In this document: positions 47,264 to 62,100 of the stretch, piece by piece
Layout: every line of letters starts with the position of its first letter
How positions within the stretch are numbered: the stretch's first letter is position 1
NCBI GenBank assembly: GCA_003864495.1
Contig: ML133436.1
Coordinates: 744,001-808,000, forward strand
DNA length: 64,000 bases
Direction of reading: 5' to 3'
From: Nemopilema nomurai
Lineage: Eukaryota; Cnidaria; Scyphozoa; Rhizostomeae; Rhizostomatidae
Notes under the pieces: model-generated
What the model was told of the DNA's origin: nothing
Databases searched by the model: none
Seen by the model: only the letters and a program-made list of their open reading frames with translations
Position numbers and translations under genes: made by a program

Positions 47264-50200
47264 GGCGTGTTGCCTATGTCATAAATAAGACTATTTTTGT
47301 ATGCATTCCATCGGTTTCCCTTTTGAAATGTTCTAGAGTCTGGATCAAAAATCAATTTTTTCGTGATCCGAAGAAGACAACAAGCTCGTGAAATGGCATA
47401 TCTGCATCGGAAATCAATATGCCTCATTTATCGATCCTGTTACCTTTTTATTCAATCTACAAATTTTACGAGTTGAAATTGTCTCTCTTTGCAAAATAAA
47501 AGATGGCTCGTTTTTGTGAAGTACAGAGAGAGAGACAATGATTCGTAAACTATCTGCATAACTTATTGATAAGATAGACGTGAAAACGTGAGAAATGAGC
47601 GTATAATACGAAAAGTATGTTACGAAAGGTCGTATACAACGAATACAAAGGGATATATTAAATGCTGTTGATGAGTCATTAAGGCTACGTTAGGGCCCAG
47701 ACTCCAGTACTTGACAGTTTTAATATTAGAACTAATGTCGCAGCAATACGGAATTAAAGTAACATTTACTTTTATTGGAAGAATTTGTATTGCATATTTA
47801 TATCTAACAATAGTTTTGCCTTAATGGCGTGCAGTTTGAAGTTGCAGGCGTGCATTACTAGGGAAATAGCTGTGGAGGCACAGCACTTACATCTCAAAGA
47901 AATTGAATTATATCGTGGTACAAAGGTTAGGTAAAAGCATTGTGGACCAGACTCGTGCAAGCAGAATTGTATAATTTTGTCAAACGGCCTACTTTTCAAA
48001 CTCATTTATCTAGGCCCAAAAGTCTTTCCTACATCACACCCATCTACCCTGCGCAGCTAAATATGCGCCAAAGTAGTTTGCTAAATTGATGTTAATAAAT
48101 CTTACACTTATGTTTACGAGGTATCATTTCAAGTCATTGCAATAACAGCGTTTGTACCTGTGATATTTTTACTGCAACACAATAATCTCCTTCGCAGTAG
48201 AGCACAAACAGTTGATGTAAGATGCTGCGGAGGTGCCCGATCTCCATGTTGTTGCATGTGTACGAATTAACGGTTTATGGAGATTTTTTTCCTGGTATTC
48301 CGGGTGCGGATATCATTCCACTTCTACTTCTCCTAAAATGTTTCGCGGTACAATACTTCACAAAAGCGGAAACAATTTTTGCATACCTAAAGCAACTAAC
48401 ATTTTTCTCTGCAACTAGCAATTAATTTTTCCAGCTTTTTGTTATTTCCCGTCGTTTCCATACTCTGAGGAGTCTCGCACGAAAACGTGCTGCTAAAATC
48501 ATGTTTCCGATGTTTCTTGGTGTAGTTAGCCTGAGTTACAGGCCCCAAACTAAAGGTTTCAGGACTTTTTCAAGTCTAGAGCTCAGGCTTGCTTTTGTGG
48601 TCATTTTATGAAACAAGAGGAAATTTTTGGACGAAATAATTAAAATCACAACCTGTTAAATAGAAACACGGGCTTTTTGCAGAAGGATTCCTATTAAAAC
48701 CAGTGTGTTTTGATATGAGTCATTTATAGCAAGTAAATATAATGGCCTAATCATTTGTATGCGATCTTTCTTTAGAAACATAGTTCTTTCTTTCAGCAAA
48801 ACATGAAGCAATTTATTGAATGCTTTCGCGTGCCTGCCAGCTTATCAGTTTGAGTGTAGGAGCAGCGTGAGGCGAAGAGGTTTTCAATGGCTCGGGGTTA
48901 AATCGGATTTATCTTTTTGTTTCCTATATTTTATTGACTTCTAACTCTTCCTGCTGCAAGATGGCAGGCCATTGTGTATTCTTATTTGGGTGGCTGGATA
49001 CGTCTTGTCCACACACAGCCGCGTCTTGACAAAGGGAGATCACTAGATTAGTGCTTTCACCAGATAAGTCTGATAATTCGAAATAAAGCGCAGACACTAT
49101 TTGTGACCCTACTTTCTTGATTTCCCCTCCAATGATTTTACTGGCAATTTAAAGCTTTGATATTGAAATTGTTAGAACTTAACAGGCTCCTGTTAAGGTG
49201 TTTGCCGATTGAGACAGAGCTGTTATTCGGCCTCCAAATACCTTTCCTTAATGGTCATAGTCTGTAGATCTCTTGGGTAACCAAAAATTTCAACGCACAG
49301 AAAAAGTCCTAATTATCTCCCTCTTATATTTTTTGGGCCATTACCTAACATCCCTTGTGGGATAACATTACAACCATATAGAGCGAATCATAACATTCTC
49401 TATGTACAGTTTTAACTTTCTTTGACTCATTACGTGGTGTTTTATCATTTTACTTATGTTAAAGCTTCATTTTCTTTCTGTGCTGATACTCAAAATGTTG
49501 TTTTCATGCTAGCAAGCATTGTCATCGGCTGTGCTCTGTTTTCGTCTTGTCACGACAAGACATCTTAACCAACAATAGCGTGAGTCAAAAGCATTGCTTG
49601 TTTCTCAATATTGCGTCGTTTGTAAGATTAAGTCAAGTAGTGTTTACGTTACATCACTAATGCTTTTACAAGTAACTGGATGGTTTATGCCTCTAAACCC
49701 GTGTGTTTGAAAGCTTTGTTTCAAAATACTTTGGCGGCAGTCTCTAACCTTGGATGTCATTCAGCTCAAGGCTATGTTCAGCTGTCTCTATTGATTGACT
49801 GTTTCTCCTGATGAAATTAATTGGCACAAAAAGTCTGGTCTGGTCACCATAGCAGACTGCCAAAAAGAATAGCAGAACCAGACCACGAGAGACATGGATT
49901 TCAAGAGAGCGAGCGCCGTTTGTCTGTAACGGGAATTAAGGACATTGTGAACGAGTTGGGGGTTTTCAAAAGAAGCCATATTGGTGCGGGTGTCTGATTA
50001 ACGGGGCTGGCAAATCTACTCAGACAATCCGGAGCTCTTGAATCTACATATGACAGAATGAACGCGTAACACGAGCATATTTACGGTGTACCGTATTTCC
50101 ATGTCGCTTGAACTCTATTCAAAGTGTGCATGTTATTTTGTATATAGTTGTTTCTAAAAGCAGGAACCTTTTAACGGTTAGAAGGGGTGGGGTGGGGTGG

Positions 50201-53186
50201 CAGTGAAAGGGGTGGAGTACCTTCCTGCTTGGGTACAATCTGGTCGACAAACAAACAAGCTCAACGCGACAATAATCATTTAGTGCCCACGACGGGGGCT
50301 ACCAGAGAGAGGAACCCAATGACTGTGTATTATTTCACCGAATTTTACCTTGTATTATGCAAGTCTAACCTCTGTTGTAGCTATCTCTCCTTTTCACCTT
50401 AACGGTGACTTGAAATTTCGGTGTCTTTGTCATCAAGGCGTATTTTTATCTTCGCCCCCTTTTACCTAATAACAAGCATGCTCAACTATTGTCCATAGCT
50501 AACACCTTTCTTTACCAGTCTTTAATTATTGCGTTTTGTTGCTTCTAGAGAAAGTAATCCAAGAGAGAAATGCAACTAATAACTCGATCACTTGAAATGT
50601 TTACTATTTTACCTCTTACTCAAGAACCTTACAAGTGATTTTAATCAGCAACTTTGCAAGGATTGTTATTGATATTCGCATTTATATTGTTGCAGTTAAT
50701 GATAACCATCTTACAACTACCTAATGACCAACAAAGCCTCTACTTACGGTTATACTCCCAAAGCACCAGCGAGAAAAGGGAACAGGCCTTACAAGTGGCC
50801 AATAAGGGCCTAGATGCAACCAAACGGGAAAAGATATAACAACATCAAAACCATACTGGAAATTTGTAAGGCAACCAAAATAAATAATAGGTTATTTTAA
50901 CTGACATATGTCCGAAAAAGTTGGCGCAGCATTGCGAAACGCACCGTTGGTTGCTGTGTGTGACGTCATAGTGGAGGCAGGATGGAATTTGCAAGAAACT
51001 ACATCTTTTCGTATGACTCCTTATAAGTGATGGGTTTACGGTTGGAAACCAAACTTCTAGATGTGTATTTTGCTAATGAACAGTACACTTTCTTTATCTT
51101 ACTTCGCATTCTCATCTAACTAAGATTTAAAGGACTGAAAGTTAATAATATTCAGAAACTTTACAAGGAACCAGCTGTTTTTGAGCTTTGGCTCCAAACA
51201 TTGCCTGTGCAGTTATATGCCAGATCTTGAAGATTTCGCCAACTAGGAAGACATCTCATTAAATCTAACTTCACCGTTTCTTGTGCAATATTATCAAATT
51301 CAGTGTTTTGTATTGATTTTCTATTATTTACTTGCATGGAATAGGTTTGTGTTAATTATGATTTCTTTAAATATATGCTGTAAGAAGTAGCTGCAGATTT
51401 TCTTAGTTGAAAGTCATCCTTAAAAACAATGTCCTGTTTAATGTTGCAATATTAAGTCTGCCCGTCTTCTAATCCTTTCCAAAGCCCAATTTACTTTTGC
51501 AAGGAAACTATCCTGCAAATAATCTACTGTTTTTCTGCTGAACAAACACAAAGCAGAACTTCCTTTAATTTCTGTGGTTTTCCTTCGTGTCTTTGCAAAG
51601 CAATGTATTTTTGTAGGATAAATATGCAGTCACCAAACACGGGATTGTGTAAATTCGTTTAATCTGACTGCATAGAGGTGTTCTTCTAATTAGTAGATAC
51701 TGTCGTAATTCCGCCTATTCTCTATAAAAATTGGCTTTAAAAATTCCCTTCAATTTGAAATTCAGCCTCCGTTTGTTGATTCACTCAGCCTAGAATTGTG
51801 CTGCTTGGTAAACCTCGGCAACTCGTTCTTTTATAAACAGATGAACATTAACTTATTAAAAATTGCGAAATAGCGCGTAGTTCATTTGGAAAACGACCAT
51901 GCAAAGGAAATTAAAGTTTCCTCTGAACATATTTATCCTTCAGGTCACTTTGTATAAAACCATGTCTGTTAGTATAGATCAATGCACGCGTCTTAGATTG
52001 GTACTTACACCTATCATCAGCTTCTCTGCTTGTATTTAGCATTTCATTGTACAATGTTCTAAAATTATATGCTGAACTACACTTCCTCTGTCGCTCTTCC
52101 AATGGAGTGGATGGGATTAACAACCTAAAGTATCCCCAACGATATTCACAGCTGCAATGGCTTCCACGGGCCTAATTTCAAGTGCCTAGTTTATTGCAAA
52201 AGAGGAAACACAAGAGCCTGTCAAATCATTGTATTCTTGTGACAGGTTCATTATTGCGTATTGTCAAATCAGAGGGACTTTTCAAGGACATTCGTAACCA
52301 GATTTGTGCAATATTGCTCACCAAACCCAAAGAACACCTGCGTAAACATGTATTTTCCTCGCAACATGATAGGACTCAGGATTCTAAACGTTATGTACAA
52401 GATTTCTTCGCAAGCACTGAATTGGTAAAAATAGCTCTAGGAAAGAATGTTTGAGATAAAAAATGTCTAGAATGCTACTTAAAATGTTTAATGCAAGATA
52501 TCATATAACTTTACTTGCTCTATTACTAAATTGACCAGCTAACTGACAGACTTTTAAGTCCTGTTGCATTCTTCTTCTTCATTATTTGAGGTAACAGGAG
52601 CATAACTTTTCAACTATGTGTTGGAAGGGGGAGGGTAGGCTAAAGAAGGTATCAAAAAGAGAATAAAAGCTCTTTTCCTAAATAAGAAAAGTTGCATCCT
52701 TCTTATAGGGTGATTTCAAAGGGATGAAATTTTCCAATTAAAGGGGTGAAAGTTTCCCTTACCTCCCTACCTCTTTAGGGAATGGAAGACATTAGAGAAC
52801 TTGGCGATATTTACCACTTCAAGTAATTTAACCTGTTTCTTTTTGATGACATCTCTTGTTTTGAGTTTTTATGTTTCTTACTTCCACTCCTTGGTTAATT
52901 TTCTACTTGCATGTGGTCGGGGAGAAATGTCATACTGTCGCCCCATCGAAACATCAGTCACAGGTCATTTCTGTGTCACAATTAATGGTCATCCTTTTCA
53001 GATTGTGCACAAAGTGACGTCATTGCTTTCTTCACGGGAATGCCGAGGCTTTCTGGCTCCCTGTGACGGATAGAGCACCGCGAGGAAAATGACAATTTGC
53101 ATTATTCCCATAAATTGCGGAATTAGCGACACGAGACTGAAGAAAACATGAGGAGGGGAATTTTGATCTGAATACAATGCCCAAAG
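47264..53186. other. Intergenic region between CCDC166-like and receptor genes
   Basis: About 5.9 kb in which I recognise no gene. The open frames (for example 47772-48005 minus, 50187-50402, 52182-52454) are short and lack family signals. Noted items: a truncated copy of the ACTCTGAGGAGT repeat (48459-48485), a G-rich run at 50183-50214, and TGACGTCA palindromes at 50961-50968 and 53015-53022. A distant final exon of the CCDC166-like gene could be hidden here. Confidence 0.45.
53015..53022. promoter_or_regulatory. CRE palindrome (TGACGTCA) upstream of the receptor gene
   Basis: A full CRE, the CREB/ATF consensus, about 165 bp before the predicted start codon of the receptor gene, so plausibly in its promoter or 5' UTR. 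Function not shown by sequence. Confidence 0.35.
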
Positions 53187-56100
53187 ATGAATTTCTGTGA
53201 TTCACATTCACCAAGCAGGCTGTTATTGCTTCTAGGAATATTATTTATCATGCTCAATACTAGATTACGAGCCACTTCGAACTCAAGCTTTGCGAGGTCG
53301 GTAGAAAATAGTTTTAATATATCAAATGCGAAGAAAGTCCTGAAAATAGGCCTAATAATGCCGTACAAGGCTTCTGGCTGTGAAACTTACTGCAGAGAGG
53401 ATCCGCCAACTGATGGCAGTAGCTACGCTTATGCATTTCAACTTGCTGTGGACGACATTAACAGGAACGGAGCATTGTTGCCTCATCACGAAATCGAATT
53501 TGTTTTTAACGACTCAACCTCGGACGAAGCTAATGCTCTCCGGGCAGTTTATCAGCAGATAGATGCAATGAACGTTTCTGCTTTTGTTGGTCTTGGCTGG
53601 TTTTGCCATTCCGTGTCCACAATCGCATCTGCTGTTAATGTTCCCGTCATTTCGCATGTAAGTAAGCAAATTTTTACCGCAATGTTGTTTTGGAACTATT
53701 GCTCGAAGAGCATCTTTCAATGCTTTCGATTTGTTTTCATTTTAGATAAATTGTTCCTGGGATATTCAATTGACATTTTGCTACATAAGATTTCAGATTA
53801 TGCTCCTTTTCAACATGTCAGTATTTGGTTTTTGCTTTATTTAAACAGGAATCGTCGTTTTATTGTTTATTTGCTTCTTATATCACCATTGCTTCCAGAC
53901 ACAACCTGCAGCCGTTTTGGGCTTCGTGAGGGTCTTTTTTTGGGCCTGCAATTAATCACACTTAATCTGTTGTCCGTATATTTATCCACTAATTGCTGTT
54001 TGTTGGGGTTTGAGTCGTTTGATTTTTCGCAGTTAGGACATTCCTGCGGTTATTTTTTGATTTATTGCTTTTCTACCCGTTCAATCTTTGACGGACCAAG
54101 AATTGTTGTCCTTTGCTTACAGAAAGTCGTTTAAGGAGAAGCCATAAAGAAATTTCTAATGCAGCTGACCACAGCTTTTTTCAAATTAAAGTTTGCTAAG
54201 TAGATTTTAGCTTTCTAAATGCAATTTGAAAAGGGCTTGCCGATTTTGGTAAATAAGTTAATGGTTTCTTACTAATAGCTATGTTTCAGAATGTTTATCC
54301 ATATTAAAAGTATTCTATCATGAGTATAGACAAAACTCCACAGAGTAATGTTGATGAAAGTACACTATTTACTCATACTTAAGATTAATATTTCTCATAT
54401 CTTTTCATTTTTTGTATATTGTGGTGCTAAAAGGTTCAGTTTATGTCTGACAAGCACCCCCTGCTGAACTCCATGACCAATACAGGGTTAGCAAGGTTCT
54501 GACAAAAGTTTTGGTTAAGCCCCCTATGCCGTGAGATACATTTCAGGGGGTCTTGCTAATCGAGTCACTTCCAGCCTGTTGCTGGTCTTAGCTTTCCACC
54601 TCTTATCATTACTAAATAAAGCAAGTTTAACCAACACCTACATTACAAATGCAGGTTTATTCGTCAGATGTTTACTACTACCTGTATGCAAGGTTTACAA
54701 ATGTTGTTTGTTTACTTTACTTTTGTTTACAAACAAAAGGGTTCATATAGCATGACTATCAGAAATAGCTGTAGTGGCTTTAGCAAAGTCTAGAATTTGA
54801 TAAATGGAATTTTAACAAGCAAGAGCAACTTTGGATTTTCACTTTGGAAAATGGATTGAAGTTGAAAGGTCATTTGAGAAAACAAATTTATTGGAGAATT
54901 TGTGATACTCGTTAGGGGTCTTTGTCCACTAAAGTTTTTCAATGTATTTTGAAATAGTTTATAAATCTTCAAAGATACGCTAGCAATGGCTGCTGCTCAT
55001 GATTCCTAAAGTATTCTAAGAAAAAAAAACCAGTTATTTGTTGGTAATACTTGCTGTTGGATACTCCCATGAAATTTACAGGAAAGGACCTTGCGAAACT
55101 GAAAACCAGGATCTTTTCATTCTTCATTTTGTCTCTAAGTGATGCCATATTTCATTCCCTCCGTTAAAGCATTTATTAGTATGCAATGTCATTAATAAAT
55201 TTGTCACATTAATTAATTGTCATTATCTTAAGTATCTTCATTGTATGCTATATGTCTCAAATATAAAAATAAAATCTATAATGATTAAATTATATAATGT
55301 AAGTATTAATTATATGAAATGTTAATTTGTCTCAAACACGATAATAACCATGATGATAATGATAAAACACAAATTTAATATATTGCTGCCAAATTGCAAA
55401 ATAATACTTGGTTGCACTATACACACCTGACTATCATTTTTGAATTAAAAAATTGAAAGAAAGATAGAAATAAGAAATATGGTCAAAAACATGTTATAAA
55501 TTTTGATCCTTATCTGTTGTTAGCTAGGTGGTTTAGAGGTTTCTATGCAAACAACATTTTTCTGTATTTTCTGCTAAAGGTTCCTATATCACAGGAGCCA
55601 TACTTGTCAAGGATTTGGGATCAAGTGTTTTATTTTTAGTCATTAGAAGCTTTATTCTAGTTTTCTTATTTGACCTCAGTGCTCTAAAAAAGTTCCTGAA
55701 TCTTTGAATTCCTGAATTCCTGAACCTGAGGGATCCACAAGATAGCTCTGTCAAAGCCATTTGGGTATTAGCCCTCAAAACTGCAAAGCCTTTCAATGAT
55801 GCAATATCAGATATTATTCATCTCTTTCAAGATCCCAGAAGCTAATGGCAAACAATTGGTTTTTTATTGGTGAATCGCCTTTGGATTGACAGAGGATTTG
55901 GCAAATTACAGTGTTTACTGAATCTATGAATAATAGCACAGAAAAAGCAGCTGGGATGGAATTAGGAACCTTTTGTACTGAAAGATGAGCAGTTCTATAT
56001 AAGTACTTGCTTTCCAGTGGAAACTATAACTTGTGTTTTCTGTAGATGCTTTCGAAATCTTTGGCCTTGCTTGAAGGCTTTTTATGTAAAACAGTAGTGG

Positions 56101-59100
56101 CAGCTATTACTTCTGAAGCCAATTGACTCGATACTGGTTTTTGCACCCCCATTCATACTAATATCATTATATCAAGGACCTTATGTGCTTAAGCTTTTTG
56201 ATTCAACCATTTCGACTTTGCAAAGACGATGGCGAAAGAAAGACGTTTAAAACAAGGAGGGTAATTCACAGTTTGGTAAAACATGGGCGAGGCCTCTCCT
56301 CATTTAAAACTCGCGACTTTAAGGTTTGAACGTGTCATCAAAGACCTATCCACTTGCAATAATCATTGACATGGTGTCCAATGCAAACTTGCTATTTTTC
56401 ATTATTAAAAACGTCAACCAGTGTGACAAAACCCCACCGCTCGTGTTCTGCCAATTTTTCAAATTCATATCCCACAGCATATTAAACTACATTCCCCGTA
56501 CGAGGATCGTTTTGTGTAAATAATTAAAGCACACGCTTGAATACAATAAACTACTTGTGACCAACAGAGACACGGGGTTCCGCATATGCCTGGTTGTTAT
56601 CATGAAATATCGCTGCTATCCCCCAGGGCACCTTGGTTCCACCTCTGTTTGTCGCCATTTTGTCTGGCGTTCCCGCTCACAGCCAATGTAGTTTATTTGC
56701 CAACATTGCTTCATCGAATTTCAATAAGGGCTTAATTAATTGGCTGCTTTGTATAAACGTGATACTCATGGTAACTCTTTTCCTAGCCAAATTCACACCG
56801 CATGCCGAAAATAAACATTTCAGCATTAATATCTAGTAGTTGAAACAACCTGATACTGTTTATTCTGGTTGGAACCCAAATACTTGTGGCGTTATAAATA
56901 TAGAGGGCCGTCTCGTGGATAAACTAGTTTACCCACTCGTACACGGGTAAGATATTTTGAAAACGTTTAAGTTGAAGTTAATGCTAAGTTAATGAGGCTT
57001 TTGTAGTGGATGCCTAAGAATTTTTGGAATATGTGCAACATTTGATTCTGGCTTCTTTGATGGTTGCGAAGGCATGCAGTGTCTTATCCTGGCGCACTTC
57101 GCCATTCTTTAGAGCTAGGACGACCCCATAGCTCTAGATTGAAAAAACGCCTGATAAGTTTCATTTTGATGTTGGCACACAACATGAAAAGGGCGGGCAA
57201 TAGCGATCGTGAGACAAAGGATCCTAAAGGCTCTAGTTTATGGTGTAAACTGAATGGAAGAAACTGGCATAGAACCTAGGCTATGTTTTCTGCCTCTTGT
57301 TGCCACAACTGATATAACTTACAACCCACCACCCCACCCCCAGCCCCCACAGACTCCAAGTTTATCGTGAATACGGCTCAAAATTCAGACACGCGTAATC
57401 ACCACACTATATCCAGTTCGAGGCATCTAGAAAGAGAGGCTAGGTTGTGTTTTTCAATCAACTTTCAATCTGACTAGATATTTTCCCAGGCTTTTTATAT
57501 TCAGAACGAGGTTGCACTTCAAACTGCCACTCGATCGCTCTGCTCTCAATTTTTTTTTCCGGGGGATCACGGGACGGTAATGAAGTCTTAACATGTGAAA
57601 ATGTTTTCCTTTTTCGTAGAAACACTCATGTTCACAATTTATAAGAATATTTTGTTAATTTTTTGTAGTACTGTAAAGATGACGACTCGATAATGGCCAA
57701 CAAGAAGTCGGAGGAAAAACTTCTCTTTGCAAGAACATACCCGCTTACGACTCAGATCGTTCCTACAATTGTCGCCATTTTGAATAAGTTTAACTGGAAA
57801 AAAATCGCGATTATGAAAAACGAGGAGCTGAATGCTTTACAAATGAGCGGCAACAAAAGAATTTCCGACCAGTTCAGAGAGCTGGGAATCAACATTGAAC
57901 TTGAGGAATCTTTGCCAGAAACCATTGATTTTATTGGGGCATACCGGTCAGACCTCAGGAATGCTTTGAAGGCGGTCAAAGACAAGTGCGTACGAGGTGA
58001 GTTATCCCAAAACGAGGCTTTTCAGATTGTGAAGATTCGAGTTTGTTTGAGGACACGGTGATTGGTTGTGGTTGCTTTGAATGTTCTTAGCTATTTTATC
58101 GGTCGTTTGCCCTAGTTTGTGACTCACTTGGTCAGTTGAGTTATGTTCAGATTTTTATGCACGGGGGTTTCGTGTTGTTACCCTGCGCAGTTTGAACATA
58201 ACAAGGCCAATCAGGGGGGAAATAATCAAGGCCTTTTTCCATAAATTTTTACCATACATTGTCTTTGTACCAAGCCTTGCCAGTCATCTAGAAAAATTAT
58301 CTGCACTTCATTTCTGGTTCCCCAACCTTTCGACTGTTTTTGTTTTCCAGTGATAGTCTTCATGTGTGAGTATAAAATCGCACGAGAGGTCCTTGTATTT
58401 GCGAAGGAGCTAAACATGACGGGTGGAGACTACGTGTTCATAATAATCATCAGGTCGCCAGTGGACTTTGAAGACAAGATCAAATACCCTTTCAAATGGC
58501 TAATGTCGCAATACGAAGAAATGTCCGAGTCGTCTACGAACAAAGTAATGGAGGCTTTGAAGACGGCACTTCTGGTAGGCCCCATTATCAACGAAACGAA
58601 GAGATTCGACAGTTTTGTCACCAGACTCGAAGCGAACAGTTCCAAGGCGCCGTTTTACAGCGACTTTTACCGCGAGAAAACGTACAGATCCGTAAGTCGA
58701 TTTTACTTATTCAACTTAAAATGGATCTGCGACTTGCAGATGCATGTAGGCCAATTTTTAGGTTATTGTTTCAGGTAATGCCAAGAACACAATCTGGGTT
58801 GTATGCACAATGGTCTGTTTTTGCTAGGGACATGGCGTTTTAGGGTGGGGAGTAGCATGATAGCTGGGGACAGAAATTAAGAGAGGCCGAAAGAACCATG
58901 ATTAATAAGAATCTATCAAAAGGCATGCCAATCTTTGCGTAATCAAAAGACTGCAGATACCCTGTTGTCGCTAGCTGCCCTAATTGCATGTTGTGCCCGC
59001 TTTTCCTTTGAAATCTCGCGTCAAAACTCCTTTTTCAGTAAGAATAAGCCTGTTTGTACGTTATTAAGGTTCTTATAAAGAATCCACTATCAATGTTTAA

Positions 59101-62100
59101 GAGTTTAAGATGAACACCAACAGAAAACACTTGCTACTCCATTTTGGAATCTCGTGTTCGATTGATAATACAACGAGCTGAGCATAACACGAAAGCGAGG
59201 CTAATGGCGTCACCATCGATGCTAGCCTTTGGAGGAGCAGGGTTGAATTGGCCTTCGTGCAGATGAAACTGATGGAACCATCTCCAAACGAGCTTGTACC
59301 TTTAAGTAACGTATTATGGATGGTCATTAAGATAATTACGAATCATCGAGGATAGATCATTTCAACACAGTTACACAAGGTCAAAGCAATTGTCCTAATT
59401 TCATAATGGCTCAGCCTATTTAGTCGATTTGGGACCGCGTTTCATACTTATTTAGGTAATTTGTTCTACAACGATTTTGATTAATTTAGCATGGGAATGG
59501 AAGAGGTTTATGGCAATTATTCGACCAGAGGTCGGTGTTCAAGGGTCCATTTTGTATGCCATGCTAGTTTGGTTGTAGTCCCTCTTTTCATCACAGAATG
59601 CTTATTATGTCTTATCTGCCTCTCCACAAATTTCTGTTTGATTGAATAATTTTCAGTGTACCAGGCCAATTAATTTAAAACCAAAGCTCCATAGTAATCT
59701 GTGCTTACAGGCTACTTCTTTTTACCAAAGTGCTAAAAATATTTATCAAATCGGAAATTTTTTATGTCGACTTCAGAAGTACAGCTGTAGCATAAAATGC
59801 CGCAGTAGAAGCAGACACTTTAGAAACAAGAACTCTGAAAACTTCAAACTGCTTTCAAAATGCTGTTCCAGTGAAAGGCATACTGTCCGACTGACTGACA
59901 TACAAGAGGCAATGATAACTGGTTGATACTGCACTGCTTTGCACTGAAAAATCAGAGTTGCCATTACAAATTGATAATGTCAGTATGTTTTTCTCAATTT
60001 GTGTGAAATCATGGCCTATATAGATGAACGTAGAGGTGATATTGTGGCGGGAATTGAAAAAGCTTCTCCCCAGTAGACCTCAGTGTCTCTGTTTTTAGTT
60101 TGTCTAGAAGCCAGACTTGAGTTGCTTCATCTTGATAAGTCGTGGAAAATGGGAGCATTGTATTCAGAAAAATGTTTTTGATCAAATTAGATCAAACTTG
60201 ATAGTCTCCCACGTCACAATCGACCGGCTTGGGTAGCGCATTAATCTGTCATGGCGCAGTGGTTGAAGAGCCAGGGACTATGCAATACACTTCTCTGCAT
60301 CCAAACTTCCAAGCCTCATAGCACCAAGCAGTTTTAAGGGCGACATTTTGCAGAGAATATGTTATATTTAGGCCACCAGCCTGCGAACAGTTGAGCCCTA
60401 CTTTTCACGTTCATTAGCTTATCTTTTACATTCAAGAGTCCCGTACTAATTCAATTCTACAATATGCACGTATTGTGTTGTTCGTGAGCAAAGACGAACA
60501 TGCGATTGCCAAGTCAAACTGCCTACTTTCCACGTGAATTATTAATGGCGGTCGCACGACAATTTGAAGCTGGATATATTGTCAACTCAGAATTACTGTA
60601 CTTTTGTTTGATCTTTTTGCAAGAACGCGTGTGTTGCAATTAGTTACAGAAAGTTATTTGCTTGCTTGGCAAAGACTTTCCTTGTAGAGCGGCGAATGAT
60701 TGAATAACCGTGTTGGTTTTTTCAGCGTTAAGGTGGTCAGCACGTTTAAGGAACCTACTACGTTTTTAATTGAATCGGGAAAGTTCGGATTTAATGGGCG
60801 CTGTTGTTACAACGCACCGCTTTAGCGGGTCTGTGAATTATTAATTATGTATTCGCTGTGAATCGTTTGACCTATGTGTGTTTCCTTGACGGGACAACCC
60901 GCCCTCGATTGAGGTTATTTTCCGGCAGTCATATCAGTTCTGTGCGGTAGATCTTGGATTTGTTTTGTATCAAGTGTCTCGAAATTCTTATAAGATACCT
61001 GAGCGTTTTAATATCTAGATTATCATTTATTAGTAACTTCTTACGAAATGCCGAAAAGTTTCCCAGAATGCAATCAGATGGTATTAGCTTTTAGGCCCGT
61101 TACAAGCGCGATCCTCTTGGGATTTTCTTCACTATTTTGCTTGGAATTTTGATCTGATACGGCTGTGGAAATGGAGTCAGAATCTAAGTCAAATTCACAA
61201 AGACCTGATCCTCTTTGTGGCTCATCAATGTTATTAAATTCACAAAATTTTCTGGTAAACTCTGTCACTTTATACATTGTTCTGCGACCAATTTCTCTGC
61301 CAGAAAAAGTACGCACTCCTTTTATTAGGAAAAGAGACCATTAAATTCCTGTCCATATGTACTGAATTCAAACCACGCAACTCAATTTGATTTAATTTCA
61401 TCAATTCATTAAAATATTAGGTTCCTTATCAAGCATTCTGTCGATCCATTCAAAGTTTGTGTCAAATGGATTTATAAAGTTTGATCCAATTTTCCCAGAC
61501 TTTCCCAATATCTTCTACATATCCTGTCTAGTCTAAATAGTGGGCCTAAATAGTCCAGCAATGCTGCTAAGGAAGTATTCCCCGAAGGATCTTGTTGGCA
61601 CTCAGACTCCTCAACTGGCGATTAGCACGTTTCGCAAGAAACCATACTCTACAGTCTACGTACGCCCGCCATAATGAAGCTGCTTTTTGTTTTGACGAAT
61701 GATCCGTTTGCTTCCACATTTATTGTGTCAGCCTCCTTTTGGTCAGTATCACTAATAGCAACTGTGGCTTCTTTTTCATGTTGATGGCACTACTAGTAAG
61801 AGGCTATCGAATGTCAAAGTATGGGCAGCTTTGATTCGTAGTCCATACTTGCTTTTGAAGTGCAGTTACCAGATGCACAAGGGTAATCATTTCACAAATA
61901 GAAGGCCTACTACGACTCGAAGCAGAACTCTGTGCCAACCACTTCCCACATCGATTTGTAGAATCCTGGTATTGGGAATACATTGTGTCAGTGTCGGATT
62001 TAAGGGGGGGGGGCAACTAGGGGCAGTTCCCTCAACGAGTTGAAGCAAGTCTGGCGCCCCTTTTTGGAAATTCTGCGCCCCTTTTGAAGAATGAGAATCA

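Noticed and set aside
53658..54134. Continuation of the receptor ORF past 53657
   Set aside because: The ANF-receptor homology stops exactly at a GTAAGT donor and resumes at 57669; the extension has no family resemblance.
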